Part shown: piece after piece, positions 55,301 through 60,639 of the stretch
Layout: each line of letters begins with the position of its first letter
Numbering within the stretch: the first letter of the stretch is position 1
Assembly (NCBI GenBank): GCA_029204225.1
Contig: CM055097.1
Span: forward strand, 53,807,592-53,871,591
Length of the DNA stretch: 64,000 nt
Reading direction: 5' to 3'
Source: Diphasiastrum complanatum
Lineage: Eukaryota; Streptophyta; Lycopodiopsida; Lycopodiales; Lycopodiaceae
The notes under the pieces: model-generated
What the model was told of the DNA's origin: nothing
The model's database searches: none
Seen by the model: only the letters and a program-made list of their open reading frames with translations
Program-made: the position numbers and the translations under genes

Positions 55301-56498
55301 ATCCTCAGGCACCTCTGGACCTGACACATCCTATCGTTGACATATGGCAAATTCCATGCACAGCCAACACTTGCCACTTGGCAGTACCCTGACACATAGG
55401 CAAAGCAAATAGGACCGTCCAATAGAAGGTCAATCTAACGAGTCCAAATAAATGAACCAATACCCCATGCCAAAGCTAAGCAAGACTCTTGAAATCTGAA
55501 ACAAACTAATACACACCACAAGGTCGCGCCAAGCCATTTCAATAATTACAAATGCACCTCTATCCTATAAAACTGTAAATATTGGGATAGGGAATAAAAG
55601 CTCTGATAACTATAATATTTCTGTGTATTCAATCTAGCAACATCGTCCACATGACAACTATTAGACCAACCACCTCCCATTACAATGTAGAGTTTTGAAC
55701 GAGTGAGAATTTTCAAAGTCTTTATAGTTATTCATAAGATCTCTGGAAATGTGATCGCAACTCGAATCTCAAGAAAAAACATGGAATTCGCCACCTAAGA
55801 ATAACGCCATAATGCCCCACACCTAGGATAGCTAAACCCTTCTATTGACCTCTTTATGATTGCACTCAGCAAATATAATCTTGTCTATTTAGGTTTTCCA
55901 GGAAAAGCTGAACAAGAATCATCGAGAGCTGTTTCCTAAAAAATAGTGAAATATTTCCTGGGAACTCTTAAAAAATTGCCTCCAAGGGATTGCACTCACC
56001 TCATCACCATCTACACCAACAAGGAAAAACAAAGAAGCGTATCTTCTGTAAATGACCTTGTAATTCCGATGCTCCACGAAGGAACACTGCAATTCAGCCA
56101 TTAGGGCAAATAATCAATCAGCAAAACGTAACTCACCGCATACATCTTCGACTCCGAGTAAACAAGGTAGCTTTCAAGATCCAGGTAAGTTATAAATCTT
56201 CTATCAATTCAATGTGATTTGCAATGACAGTTCAATCCATTTATCTCACCAATACACCACTAGATCGGATACTTGTTGCTTAAACAGGAGCTTCCACATC
56301 CTCCTCTTATATCTGGACAAAATTGCGTGCATACATCAAACACATGGTCTATTATACCTGATTGTCACTACGAGCTAAGCATTTTCGGACAATTTCTCCC
56401 TCCAGAGCACGCCGCTCATCAAGAGTCAAATATTCGTAGTACTGAGCGAGCCTTGTTTGGCCCTGCTTGTTCACTAACAAGATGAACCGGATTGCCAT
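30439..56498 (-). CDS. AP4S: AP-4 adaptor complex sigma subunit (four exons, giant intron)
   Basis: AP-4 sigma is the small subunit of the AP-4 coat, which sorts cargo at the trans-Golgi network, including vacuolar proteins in plants. Coding exons: 56498-56358, 56086-56000, 31006-30938, 30573-30439. They join in phase 0 to 143 codons, the usual length for the family, with no internal stop. The product starts [20 protein letters not shown] and continues [57 protein letters not shown] and [20 protein letters not shown], ending [17 protein letters not shown] is typical of AP-4 rather than AP-1/2/3 sigma. Donors are GTATAA, GTGAGT and GTGAGT; all acceptors are GCAG. Introns are 271, 24,993 and 364 bp. 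The intact frame across 25 kb of transposon DNA implies a working gene. Confidence 0.95.
30938..31006 (-). CDS. AP4S: AP4S exon 3 (codons 77-99)
   Basis: Acceptor GGCAG before [20 protein letters not shown]; ends CNV before donor GTGAGT at 30937. It lies 24,993 bp from exon 2. Confidence 0.95.
32224..32261. repeat. (GA)n microsatellite
   Basis: 19 GA units. Confidence 0.97.
32787..32818. repeat. Alternating purine-pyrimidine tract (CG)n(CA)n
   Basis: gcgcgcgcgcgcacacacac-type tract of about 32 bp, a classic Z-DNA-forming pattern. Confidence 0.9.
33185..33720 (+). repeat. Gypsy 3' end: pol tail, polypurine tract and LTR
   Basis: Positions 33200-33251 resemble the last codons and polypurine tract of the Gypsy at 53.2 kb (gcacagta...gatgct...gagggaaggga). 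An LTR start TGTCATATTC at 33252 matches TGTCATATAC at 53244. LTR-family motifs follow (gagttgacc.gtc, cacttggtccaat). The right end near 33720 is uncertain. Confidence 0.65.
33721..34607. other. No recognisable gene
   Basis: Repeat-derived looking sequence; no domain recognised in any frame. Confidence 0.35.
34608..34919 (+). repeat. 5' LTR of the Gypsy (internally shortened)
   Basis: Begins TGTTAGA and ends TCTAACA, perfect terminal inverted ends. Compared with the 609-bp solo LTR at 51891 it lacks ~300 bp in its middle. Confidence 0.88.
35167..35651 (+). repeat. Copia solo LTR nested in the Gypsy leader
   Basis: Starts TGTGAGAAATTGTC and ends GTACTTTCAACA. Its inside (ggcaaatctagcttgatcaa, cacacgtgtg) matches the nested Copia LTRs at 4963 and 8670, in the opposite orientation. 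Flanks TACTA (35162-35166) and TACCA (35652-35656) fit a 5-bp target duplication with one change. No internal region remains. Confidence 0.85.
35850..36066 (+). pseudogene. Gypsy gag, N-terminal piece
   Basis: The ATG at 35850 opens [20 protein letters not shown] then [18 protein letters not shown]. It is homologous to the minus-strand gag at 54478 ([20 protein letters not shown]). It stops soon after (HKLEAV-stop) and is cut by the Copia insertion at 36067; gag resumes after 41596. Confidence 0.85.
36067..36778 (+). repeat. 5' LTR of the 36-41.6 kb element
   Basis: TGTGAGAATTGG start, TTTTCACA end. It shares with 40773 onward the blocks 'aaatgtacttttcatgtagt' and 'ggttgtacatatgatttaaa', and contains cacacgtgtgg near 36341. 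Confidence 0.9.
36779..36797 (+). other. Primer binding site (tRNA-iMet type)
   Basis: TGGTATCAGAGCCAAGTAC begins at the base after the 5' LTR. Confidence 0.92.
36798..37689. other. Leader of the 36-41.6 kb element
   Basis: Non-coding. Holds two related blocks: near 36900-36985 and 37070-37160 the motif 'aacttggttgtgggcta...tactattcacacgtgtgagg' recurs in diverged form. Confidence 0.55.
37690..38245. repeat. Three diverged ~168-bp tandem repeats
   Basis: 'attccaaatctcaagagtga' near 37748, 'attttaaatttcaagagtga' near 37915 and 'attccaactctcaaaaggaa' near 38083 head similar blocks containing 'ccaaaaggggtgattggatc' or variants. Confidence 0.65.
38395..38930. repeat. Inserted block with 'ttccggaacg' palindromes and G/C runs
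   Basis: Begins near tccgtgttccggaacgcgat (38414) and includes tttcccggaacgc before a poly-T. At 38745-38875 runs of four to six C or G are packed at short spacing (ccccccaaacccccc, ggggggttacc), capable of quadruplex or i-motif folding. Composition differs sharply from the AT-rich host element. Confidence 0.6.
39047..40072 (+). CDS. Unidentified retroelement ORF, 341 codons
   Basis: The longest open frame in the window, inside the Copia-type element. The first ~60 codons look incidental; the conserved-looking part runs from [20 protein letters not shown] through [28 protein letters not shown] and [18 protein letters not shown] tail repeats [19 protein letters not shown] and ends with [20 protein letters not shown], reminiscent of the Copia INT-RT linker. 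The 39370-39640 part is homologous to 40085-40350. No family is recognised; it could be a scrambled pol derivative or a lineage-specific protein. Confidence 0.4.
   Translation: MELQVRHANTRRTNPHCLVQDAKIDVTFKEVTWIYFMESILLGTLDKFKLIVMIQEKSIKNKEEQSQNENSFIYALMSAYEELFCFEEIFVSQRWIKAILVECDALKVSKVCFPCKLTLDMKSRKWKCLHNVRSFGFNKIMNDVFIHKDENFKFLILKASCKLLMRTSEASKVDTYIHKQVVSLIEIEITFDFNIRKIMPSCGVFWTHVSSISNLDNHRKCILYGHCCCDHYETWRSRISIEKEHHEEDIKESSQSSSVPRIEEESPSQGSSVPRIEERPSQVVIPKRNSRNIVKPMWLTFQRKDEHISCGIHLILTSLVSFDNQFALVRSLHLKIEVKPY
40120..40695 (+). CDS. Unidentified retroelement ORF, 191 codons
   Basis: Follows the previous frame. [20 protein letters not shown] and [11 protein letters not shown] parallel [20 protein letters not shown] and [10 protein letters not shown] in the 39-kb ORF, about 720 bp upstream, so the interior holds a diverged duplication. 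It ends shortly before the polypurine tract, the usual place for the last codons of a Copia polyprotein. Function unknown. Confidence 0.4.
   Translation: MKLILNQLESKWLCHQMYALESYKSKSDLFTHSLKISLFSSIEANCKLFMVSESSSKDTYLHNKVFSLIGSKISMVNKHEDMMQTLCYYSMHSLANLAESNSLDRGNMMVDLCDPNKSRSNLYFLMEENAHEEGASLKVKHLHEFGRNRSWRCYDGAKLSSSSKMSTSKKYYHGYGDHGSTSSSLADLHTF
40773..41595 (+). repeat. 3' LTR of the 36-41.6 kb element
   Basis: TGTGAAAATTGG start. It matches the 5' LTR to about 41470, then carries ~120 bp absent from the 5' copy, ending in a second TTTTCACA at 41595. Repeats of agattttc at both ends of the extra stretch suggest the 5' LTR lost it by deletion between them. Confidence 0.8.
41596..42434 (+). pseudogene. 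Gypsy gag and protease remnants
   Basis: Continues the host Gypsy after the Copia. Frames yield pieces such as [16 protein letters not shown], then ECSKCG followed one frame over by [15 protein letters not shown], a broken zinc-knuckle region. Heavily frameshifted, with stops throughout. Confidence 0.55.
42435..42800 (+). pseudogene. Gypsy RT end and RNase H
   Basis: [59 protein letters not shown] and [11 protein letters not shown] form the Ty3/Gypsy RT-RNase H junction, with TDASD as catalytic motif. [20 protein letters not shown] follows. There are several frame changes, and the RT core upstream is missing. Confidence 0.88.
42801..43488 (+). pseudogene. Gypsy integrase remnants
   Basis: [17 protein letters not shown]-type spacer, then [20 protein letters not shown] (the HHCC zinc-binding region), then a collapsed core. 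Near 43400 a tail reads FVCTVP like the end of the 53-kb Gypsy pol. The catalytic core is mostly lost. It ends at the polypurine tract. Confidence 0.65.
43489..43955 (+). repeat. 3' LTR of the Gypsy (truncated)
   Basis: TGTTAGAGCCTATACTCCC start; colinear with the 51891 LTR through 'aagtgtcgact.tgcatggaattggccatg' to 'gttaggaagggt', then similarity is lost. Confidence 0.85.
43956..44919. other. Intron sequence, no feature recognised
   Basis: No domain. Minor TA-rich tract at 44878-44903. Confidence 0.4.
44920..45062. mobile_element. MITE-like segment related to 24077-24183
   Basis: Contains catgcatcctcctcccc, acccatgcatacac and the palindrome atgggtgcacccat, with an inverted partner (gatgggaagggggatgcatg and ctccccatgcat). 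It shares the catgcat/ctcctcccc vocabulary and order with the 107-bp insertion at 24.1 kb. Ends are not defined. Confidence 0.5.
45282..45327. repeat. (CT)n microsatellite
   Basis: About 22 CT units, preceded by further CT-rich sequence. Confidence 0.97.
45575..45775 (-). pseudogene. Captured exon of a mitochondrial carrier (SLC25) gene
   Basis: The minus strand reads [58 protein letters not shown]. The order [12 protein letters not shown]...P.R.LYM..LE..K is that of a mitochondrial substrate carrier repeat, closest in memory to a plant carrier subgroup with ALEITKS. Carriers are ~300 residues with three repeats; only ~65 residues are present, so it is a fragment. It lies in AP4S intron 2 on the same strand as AP4S, next to CT repeats and duplications. 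It could be a transposon-carried or ectopically copied exon. Confidence 0.82.
45776..46300. other. Flank of the carrier fragment, possible further gene capture
   Basis: Higher-complexity sequence with a short direct repeat (ttgcctggtcttgaaaagaac / ...gagaagaac at 45787 and 45816). No exon recognised. Confidence 0.35.
46301..46397. repeat. 50-bp tandem duplication
   Basis: agtaatgtccttctcactat starts both copies at 46301 and 46351; nearly identical. Confidence 0.95.
46400..46600 (+). other. Short charged reading frame, unknown
   Basis: [20 protein letters not shown], then [18 protein letters not shown], stop, [13 protein letters not shown]. It looks like a coiled-coil fragment. Could be captured gene sequence or retroelement gag; not recognised. 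Confidence 0.3.
46607..47020 (-). repeat. Three tRNA-like (SINE-head-like) units
   Basis: Units 46607-46757 and 46758-46908 are a 151-bp tandem duplication. Each, on the minus strand, has a box A-like element (TAGCTCAGTGGATAGC at 46747-46732 in the first) and a box B-like GGATTCGGATATC (46702-46690), spaced as in tRNA genes. A third, different unit has TAGCCGAGTGGTTCAATGG (47006-46988), typical of class II tRNAs, and a weak box B near 46935. None folds into an intact tRNA by eye. Confidence 0.6.
47021..48845. other. AT-rich intron sequence
   Basis: No gene or element recognised over ~1.8 kb; many stops in all frames. Confidence 0.45.
48880..49085 (+). mobile_element. CACTA-like right terminus with subterminal repeats
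   Basis: GC-rich segment ending ...TTTACTAGTG. 'agatcgtcgg' recurs near 48948, 48999 and 49037, and 'cccgtcaacg' near 48921, 49012 and 49056. Repeated subterminal motifs next to a CACTA end are characteristic of En/Spm elements. No transposase seen. Confidence 0.55.
49050..49171. repeat. 122-bp perfect palindrome centred on (AT)n
   Basis: Arms 49050-49085 and 49136-49171 are exact inverted copies starting from CACTAGTAAAGAGTGCCC outward. Between them lies pure (AT)n (49086-49135), itself self-complementary. The whole can form one long hairpin or cruciform. Confidence 0.95.
49237..49530. repeat. (GT)n microsatellite and imperfect continuation
   Basis: Nearly pure GT from 49237 to 49330, then GT-rich sequence with 'gcgcgcgcgc' and 'ggattaggattagg' interruptions to about 49530. 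It directly follows the right arm of the palindrome and may have formed within the second CACTA-like end. Confidence 0.95.
49660..50500 (-). pseudogene. Gypsy RT and RNase H fragment, minus strand
   Basis: Minus order: [20 protein letters not shown] (RT YVDDI region, here VVDDI), [72 protein letters not shown] (RNase H, TDASD as TNASD), then [20 protein letters not shown] and [18 protein letters not shown]. This is a clear Ty3/Gypsy RT-RNase H with frame changes and stops. It is in the same sense as AP4S and abuts a plus-strand Gypsy protease at ~50.5 kb. Confidence 0.9.
50540..50740 (+). pseudogene. Gypsy aspartic protease fragment, plus strand
   Basis: [20 protein letters not shown] then [20 protein letters not shown] corresponds to the retropepsin C-terminal part (YDVILGMDWL...). 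It begins right after the minus-strand RT fragment, so two oppositely oriented Gypsy pieces meet here. Confidence 0.75.
50741..51240. other. No recognisable feature
   Basis: AT-rich; the RT of the plus-strand Gypsy would be expected here but is absent. Confidence 0.45.
51245..51890 (+). pseudogene. Gypsy integrase, N-terminal and core
   Basis: [16 protein letters not shown], then [20 protein letters not shown] and [16 protein letters not shown] (HHCC zinc-binding region), [20 protein letters not shown] (first catalytic D), [18 protein letters not shown] and [15 protein letters not shown] (second D). An in-frame run of GAGAGG repeats sits between PTPEGRW and SVSMDF. Stops follow VHS, LT and DLSI. 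Interrupted by a solo LTR at 51891. Confidence 0.92.
51603..51633. repeat. (GAGAGG)n minisatellite inside integrase
   Basis: About five hexamer units. It adds Arg-Glu repeats in frame between conserved integrase segments that are normally adjacent (PTPEG.WE.VSMDF). Confidence 0.9.
51891..52499 (+). repeat. Gypsy solo LTR nested in Gypsy integrase
   Basis: Starts TGTTACAGCCTTC, ends GTCTGATA. An exact 5-bp target duplication GCAGT flanks it (51886-51890, 52500-52504). Same family as the LTRs at 34608 and 43489 (shared: aatgcacattttgtaatt-type, cactgggac.cttggtccaatg). The integrase frame resumes immediately afterwards. Best full-length reference for this LTR in the window (609 bp). Confidence 0.95.
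52505..53243 (+). pseudogene. Gypsy integrase C-terminus and pol tail
   Basis: [20 protein letters not shown] (third catalytic region, with E replaced by K), [24 protein letters not shown], then [40 protein letters not shown] and [10 protein letters not shown], and a tail [13 protein letters not shown]. This is the GPY/F-type end of plant Gypsy integrase. A possible degenerate chromodomain-like ending cannot be confirmed. It ends in the polypurine tract aaggagggaaggaa. Confidence 0.9.
53244..53770 (+). repeat. 3' LTR of the 50.5-53.8 kb Gypsy
   Basis: TGTCATATACTTATATTCC start directly after the polypurine tract. LTR-family motifs include gagttgaccggtcaacg, 'cactaagacacttggtc' and 'tgtcaaggtattaccaagtggcaagt'. 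The right end, at the junction with a minus-strand gag, is approximate. Confidence 0.75.
53775..54478 (-). pseudogene. Gypsy gag, minus strand
   Basis: ATG at 54478: [20 protein letters not shown] then [20 protein letters not shown], matching the plus-strand gag start at 35850. Lower down, frames give [14 protein letters not shown] and [16 protein letters not shown], typical of the retrotransposon gag core. Several stops. The opposite-strand open frame (54045-54503) is a shadow. Confidence 0.85.
54479..55106 (-). other. Leader of the minus-strand Gypsy
   Basis: Lies between the 5' LTR end (55107) and the gag ATG (54478). A weak primer binding site, TTTGATATTAGAG, is on the minus strand next to the LTR, comparable to TTTGGTATCAAAG at 34920. 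Non-coding. Confidence 0.65.
55107..55610 (-). repeat. 5' LTR of the minus-strand Gypsy
   Basis: Read on the minus strand it carries the same LTR-family motifs (ttggcatggggtattggttc-type, gtgtcagggtactgccaagt, cctatgtgtcagggta). It ends TTTGACA before the primer binding site. Start approximate. Confidence 0.8.
55611..55998. other. AP4S intron 2, 5' end
   Basis: Intron sequence next to exon 2. No element recognised, so the first ~390 bp of the intron are transposon-free. Confidence 0.5.
56000..56086 (-). CDS. AP4S: AP4S exon 2 (codons 48-76)
   Basis: Acceptor TTGCAG before [15 protein letters not shown]. It ends [10 protein letters not shown] before donor GTGAGT at 55999, the start of the 25-kb intron. 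Confidence 0.95.
56358..56498 (-). CDS. AP4S: AP4S exon 1 (codons 1-47)
   Basis: ATG at 56498, preceded on the minus strand by a purine-rich GAAGAAGCAGCAG-type leader. It ends ...SDNQ before donor GTATAAT at 56357. This ATG is chosen because it gives the family's N-terminus. Confidence 0.95.
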
Positions 56499-56660
56499 CC
56501 CTGGCTTCTGCTTCTTCTTCTGCTGCTGCTTCTTCTTCCTTCGTCGTCCTTTTTTCCTTTTATTCTTTCTTTCTACTTCTCCTGCAGCTCTTTTCCAGGT
56601 TCCATCACATTTGTCTCCACGTTTTATGTATTTGAGGCCACCGTCCTAGCGTGTGCAATA
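56499..56660 (-). promoter_or_regulatory. Probable AP4S 5' UTR / proximal promoter
   Basis: On the minus strand, directly upstream of the ATG, a GA-rich tract (GAAGAAGAAGCAGCAGCAG) typical of plant 5' leaders. No clear TATA box or start site. Confidence 0.4.
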
Positions 56661-57160
56661 TAAAGTCCCTTATCTAAGCATCCAAGGATTTTTTTTTTTT
56701 TTTTTTGGGGGGGGGAGGGTTTGTTGGTGGTGGTGGTCTCCTTCCAAGGTGATTCTGCCGAGGAAGGCCCTTCGCCCAAGGTGGCAGCCTGAGGTGGAAG
56801 GACTTCCCGAGGCGGAAGAGCCGTGGAAGGAGCACCTTCTGCTTCGTGAAATTTCTTTCGAAGTTTTTTGAAACTTTAGAAACAAAGAAGTTCTGAAGTA
56901 TTCACAATCTCAGAAGTGTCATTATCTCCGGAATCATGAGTTGTGCTGAAGGTTGCTGAAGTCTTCAGAATCTCAAATCTGTCGTTTTTCTTGAATCACG
57001 AGTTGTGCAGAAGGTTGTTGTAATTGGATGCACCTTCCACACGTAATGTCATGTAAATTTGTAATGAAAAAATGTTTGCATAAATTGTGTGTGGTAAGGC
57101 CTATGTAAATCGTGAACAAAAACTAAGAAAGTGATTTCACGGGTGTGAGCAAACTATCTC
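56661..57160. other. Poly-T/G tract and GC-rich segment
   Basis: A T-run followed by a G-run (56690-56718), then a GC-rich stretch with 'gaggaaggcccttcg' and 'cgaggcggaag' related in inverted sense to 57400-57560. Confidence 0.45.
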
Positions 57161-57179
57161 AAAGCCATGATGCTCACTA

Positions 57180-57800
57180 AAATTATTTTGATTTTTTTTT
57201 TTCATGAAGAAAAAGAAGGCGCCTCACAAAACAGAATCTGTGCGCCTCCCTTTTTCTTCAAAATTTATTACATGCACCTTCTGAGTTGATTTTCTTACAT
57301 GACCTTCCGCATCTCGGAAGGTGCATGTAAAAAAAAAAAATGACAAAAAAAAGGACCAAAAAAGGAAAAAAAAATTCACTCCGCTGAAGGTCACCTCCTC
57401 GGTTGTTCCACCATGGAAAGGGCCTTCCGCCTCGGGCTACCGCCGTCAACCGAAGGCCCTTCCCAAGCAAAACGGCCTCGGAACGGCCTTCCGCCTCGGG
57501 TTACCGCACTCAACCAAAGGCCCTTCCTCAGTGGAACGGCCTCGAAGGGTGACTCAACCCCCACCCCCCACCCCTTCCTCGGTATAATCATTTTTGTGAA
57601 GAAAAGGCACCTCTTAATCTATACACCTCCTTGCACGTAATCTATTCGCCTCCTCTCTTTTTCAAAAAAATTTACATGCACCTTTTGGATCTCAAAAGGC
57701 CCATGTAAAAAAAATATTGCTTTTTTACATGACCTTCCATGCGGAAGACGCATGTTAAAAAAAAATTATGGCAAAAAAAAGGAAAAAATAAAAAAGTAAA
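57180..57800. repeat. Hairpin-bearing repeats with GC-rich core
   Basis: Stem-loops acatgaccttccg-catct-cggaaggtgcatgt (57296-57329) and acatgcaccttttg-gatct-caaaaggcccatgt (57671-57703), plus a decayed third near 57727. Each is flanked by A-rich tracts. Between them two units of 'ggccttccgcctcggg.taccgc..tcaacc.aaggcccttcc' (57420 and 57485) form a tandem repeat. Possibly small non-autonomous elements. Confidence 0.7.
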
Positions 57801-58764
57801 CAAGGGGAAGTGGCTAGGCCACATGGCCCTGCCTTGGTTAAATCATATTTAGGTAAGTTTATTTCCTAAATTACTAAAGACACTCTCCCTCACTCTATAG
57901 TGACTCTAAAATCAATAAAAGAAAATCCAAATGTAATGACTTATAATGGGAAATTTTTTTATTATTATAGAGTAATGATTACGAAAGTATGGATGATTAA
58001 TCGCATAGTATTGGGCACATTAAACCGACCGTTGTTGTTTTTTACTGGACCAAATTCCAAGGTAACAGAGGAGATATGAACATTGTAAAATCGACAAAGG
58101 AAATAGAAAAAAGTCAATCTAGAAAAAAGAGCCTTGAAAAAATATCAAGTAGATTTCATGAAATTTGGAAACCATGAAAAGTTTGATCGTGAAAGATATA
58201 TGACCATCGAAATACTCACAAAATGTCGTCGCGTTTTTTTTTTCACAAAGGCACCTTTTTTATTTGTTAATGTGCTCGTGAAAAGATTAGGAACCATCAA
58301 AAAAAATAAACAATTAATAAAAATGGAAAAGATATGGACATTGGATTTCATGAATCTAAATTTTGACATTGACTATTATCAGGTCTAGACTATCTCAACT
58401 ATCTTGACCTTCATGACTAATAGTCGAGTCAATATAAGATTTTCATGAGTGATGACAATTGATTGGTTGATTAGTTAGAACGAAGTACAAGATAGATTTA
58501 ACACTAAGTAATCCTCTACATAGATTGTGATTACCTTGTAAATAAGCAAGTGTAGCTATGGATCAATATAAATAGATAGTGCGAATAACAGATACGTACA
58601 GAGATAGATGCGCTTGTGTATGCATACAACTTTTGTTAATTGAATCAGGTTTTCATTCTTTTGTTGACCATTTGAGATTGATGTGTGCGCACATTTCTGC
58701 TATCAAACATTTGTTAAAGTAAAGAGTAGTATATCAAGTGTTGAATCTATTTATGTTATTTTAA
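57801..58764. other. AT-rich sequence; LTR-like stretch at its right end
   Basis: 58440-58680 has an LTR-like look (tataaatagatag, short A/T blocks) but no second copy to confirm. Otherwise no feature. Confidence 0.35.
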
Positions 58765-59103
58765 TCAGTTTTTTGTCAGTTCCTGGATGTATAACTTTTT
58801 GCTATCAGATATAAGTGCAAGTGTCCATACATTGTTCTTATACATGGATGACATTTCGTCCTCCATTGCCTGAATCCAACGATCTTTATCTGGTCCATCT
58901 ACAGCTTCCTTGAATGTTTGAGGTTCGTCAGAGAATCCACAAAGTTCGATGGTTGTATTAAAAACATCCTGACCATACTGTTTTCGTTGTTTGTCTGATC
59001 TTCTCACGGGTGGTTTCGAGTTCGATTCTGCAGGTTTCGAGTTTGATTCTGATTCGAGTTTTTCTGCTGGAATTCGAACTGGCGATTCGAGTTTGTCAGG
59101 CAC
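58765..59103 (-). pseudogene. Copia INT-RT linker and RT start
   Basis: The linker has duplicated SESNSKPAESNSKPPV and RRSDKQRKQYG, then EPQTFKEAVDGPDKDRWIQA and MEDEMSSMYKNNVWTLA, the RT entry. It breaks off as SDSKKLYIQELTKN. Confidence 0.88.
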
Positions 59104-59202
59104 TCGATCTTGACCTCCCTATAAATCTGATAATTCTCTTTCATCTTCTGCTTGTTTTTCTTTTGTTGTTGTTGGTAGCTCATAATAATTTCTGAAAATT
59201 TT

Positions 59203-60072
59203 TTAGCCGACTAGATCACTGTCTGCTATGTATTTCGTCTCATCAAATTTAACATCTCGAACGACTTTTATCTTGCCAGTTTCGGGCACATAAACACGAT
59301 AATAGGACGACTGTAACTCGAATCCCACCAAAAAACCTTGTTTTATCTTTTCATCGAGTTTCTTTCTCAGCTTATCTGGTATGTGCATATACACTGCGCA
59401 TCCAAATGTCCGAACATGTGCAAGATTTGGCTTTGACTTCCACCATATCTCATGAGGAGTTTTATGCGGTATTCGAGATTTCAGAATACAATTCTGAAGA
59501 TAATTTGATGTAGCCATTGCTTCTGCCCACAGCTGTTTTGGTGCTTTCGCATGATCCATCATACACCTTGCAGCTTTCGTTAGTGTACGATTCCTTCGTT
59601 CAGCTATTCCATTGTGCTAAGGTGTGTAAGATGCAGTCTTTGTGTGCATAATATCTCGATCAGTACAATAATCTTTGAATTCGTTGGAAATGTACTCACC
59701 TCCACAATCTGTGCAAATTTGCTTCAGCTTATTGCATGTCTGCTTTTCAGCCCAATTCGTATACTCAACAAATTTCTCGAAAGCTTCAGATTTGGTACGA
59801 ATAAAGTATACTACAGCAAACTTGCTGAAGTCATCAATAAACGTTATGAAGTACTTTGCATTACCCAACGACAATACTCCGAATGGTCCACAAATATCTG
59901 AATGCACAGTTTCAAGTACCTTAGTTGCTTTATAAACATCCTTACTGAAAGGTGTTCTAGTCATCTTGCCTTTAAGACATGATTTGCAGGTAGTTCGAAT
60001 ATTTCTACTTTTGATTTTGACTCCTTGAATTCTCTGACTTTTATTGGCTTGGTACAAGGCTTCCATGTTCAT
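59203..60072 (-). pseudogene. Copia integrase
   Basis: CKSCLKGKMTRTPFSK (end of the zinc-binding region), VHSDICGPFGVLSLGNAKYF (first D), FIDDFSKFAVVYFIRTKSEA, CTDCGGEYISNEFKDYC (second D), then after one stop HNGIAERRNRTL (catalytic E), PKQLWAEAMATSNYLQN, VRTFGCAVYMHIPDKLRKKL and KQGFLVGF. The D-D-E triad is complete apart from a single TAG between the two open segments (60072-59617 and 59562-59203). Confidence 0.93.
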
Positions 60073-60126
60073 GTGACATAGCCTTTTGTGCCATAGTACA
60101 TCTATTGATTCCTGAGTTTGATTGAC

Positions 60127-60500
60127 TTATTCGATTCTTGTTCGAATGTTCAGGTGATACAAATTTCCTTCTCTGCTGCCTTTAGCAACCAGGTTTTCGA
60201 ATAGTTTACAAGAGCTCTTTGTGAAGGTTACTAACATGTCTGTATCGACTATCTTAGAAACAGATAGAAGATCTTTATCAAGAGTAGACACATAGAGAAC
60301 TTCCTCCAGTTTCTTGTCTCCCTGATTCGTGTCCAACCATAATACACCAGTTCCATCAACCAAGTGTTTAGAACCGTCTCCAAGTATAATGAATCTCGAA
60401 GAGTTCATCTTCTTGTACTCAAACAAAATTTGTTTCGAGGAAACAAAATGTGAGGTGGCTCCCGAATCAAGTACTACTTCTCAAATTGAATTAGATGAAC
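60127..60500 (-). pseudogene. Copia protease region
   Basis: VLDSGATSHFVSSKQI (D-S-G active site) in the upstream frame, then MNSSRFIILGDGSKHLVDGT, EEVLYVSTLDKDLLSVSKIV. Typical of Copia protease and the pre-integrase block. A stop lies just upstream of the active site (NSI-stop-EVV). Confidence 0.88.
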
Positions 60501-60639
60501 AACATAGATCAGTACTGACATAAGATGCTGAATTCCTTGTTGCCCTGTCTTCTGCTGCTCTGGAGCATTTTGCTTTGTCTTCGGCATAGTTTGAATCTGA
60601 AGGTTCGTTTCGATTTTGTTCCTTTTTGTTTATGGGATT

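Noticed and set aside
57258-57640. Basic and Pro-rich ORFs on both strands
   Set aside because: Overlapping frames over GC-rich tandem repeats and A-runs; not coding.
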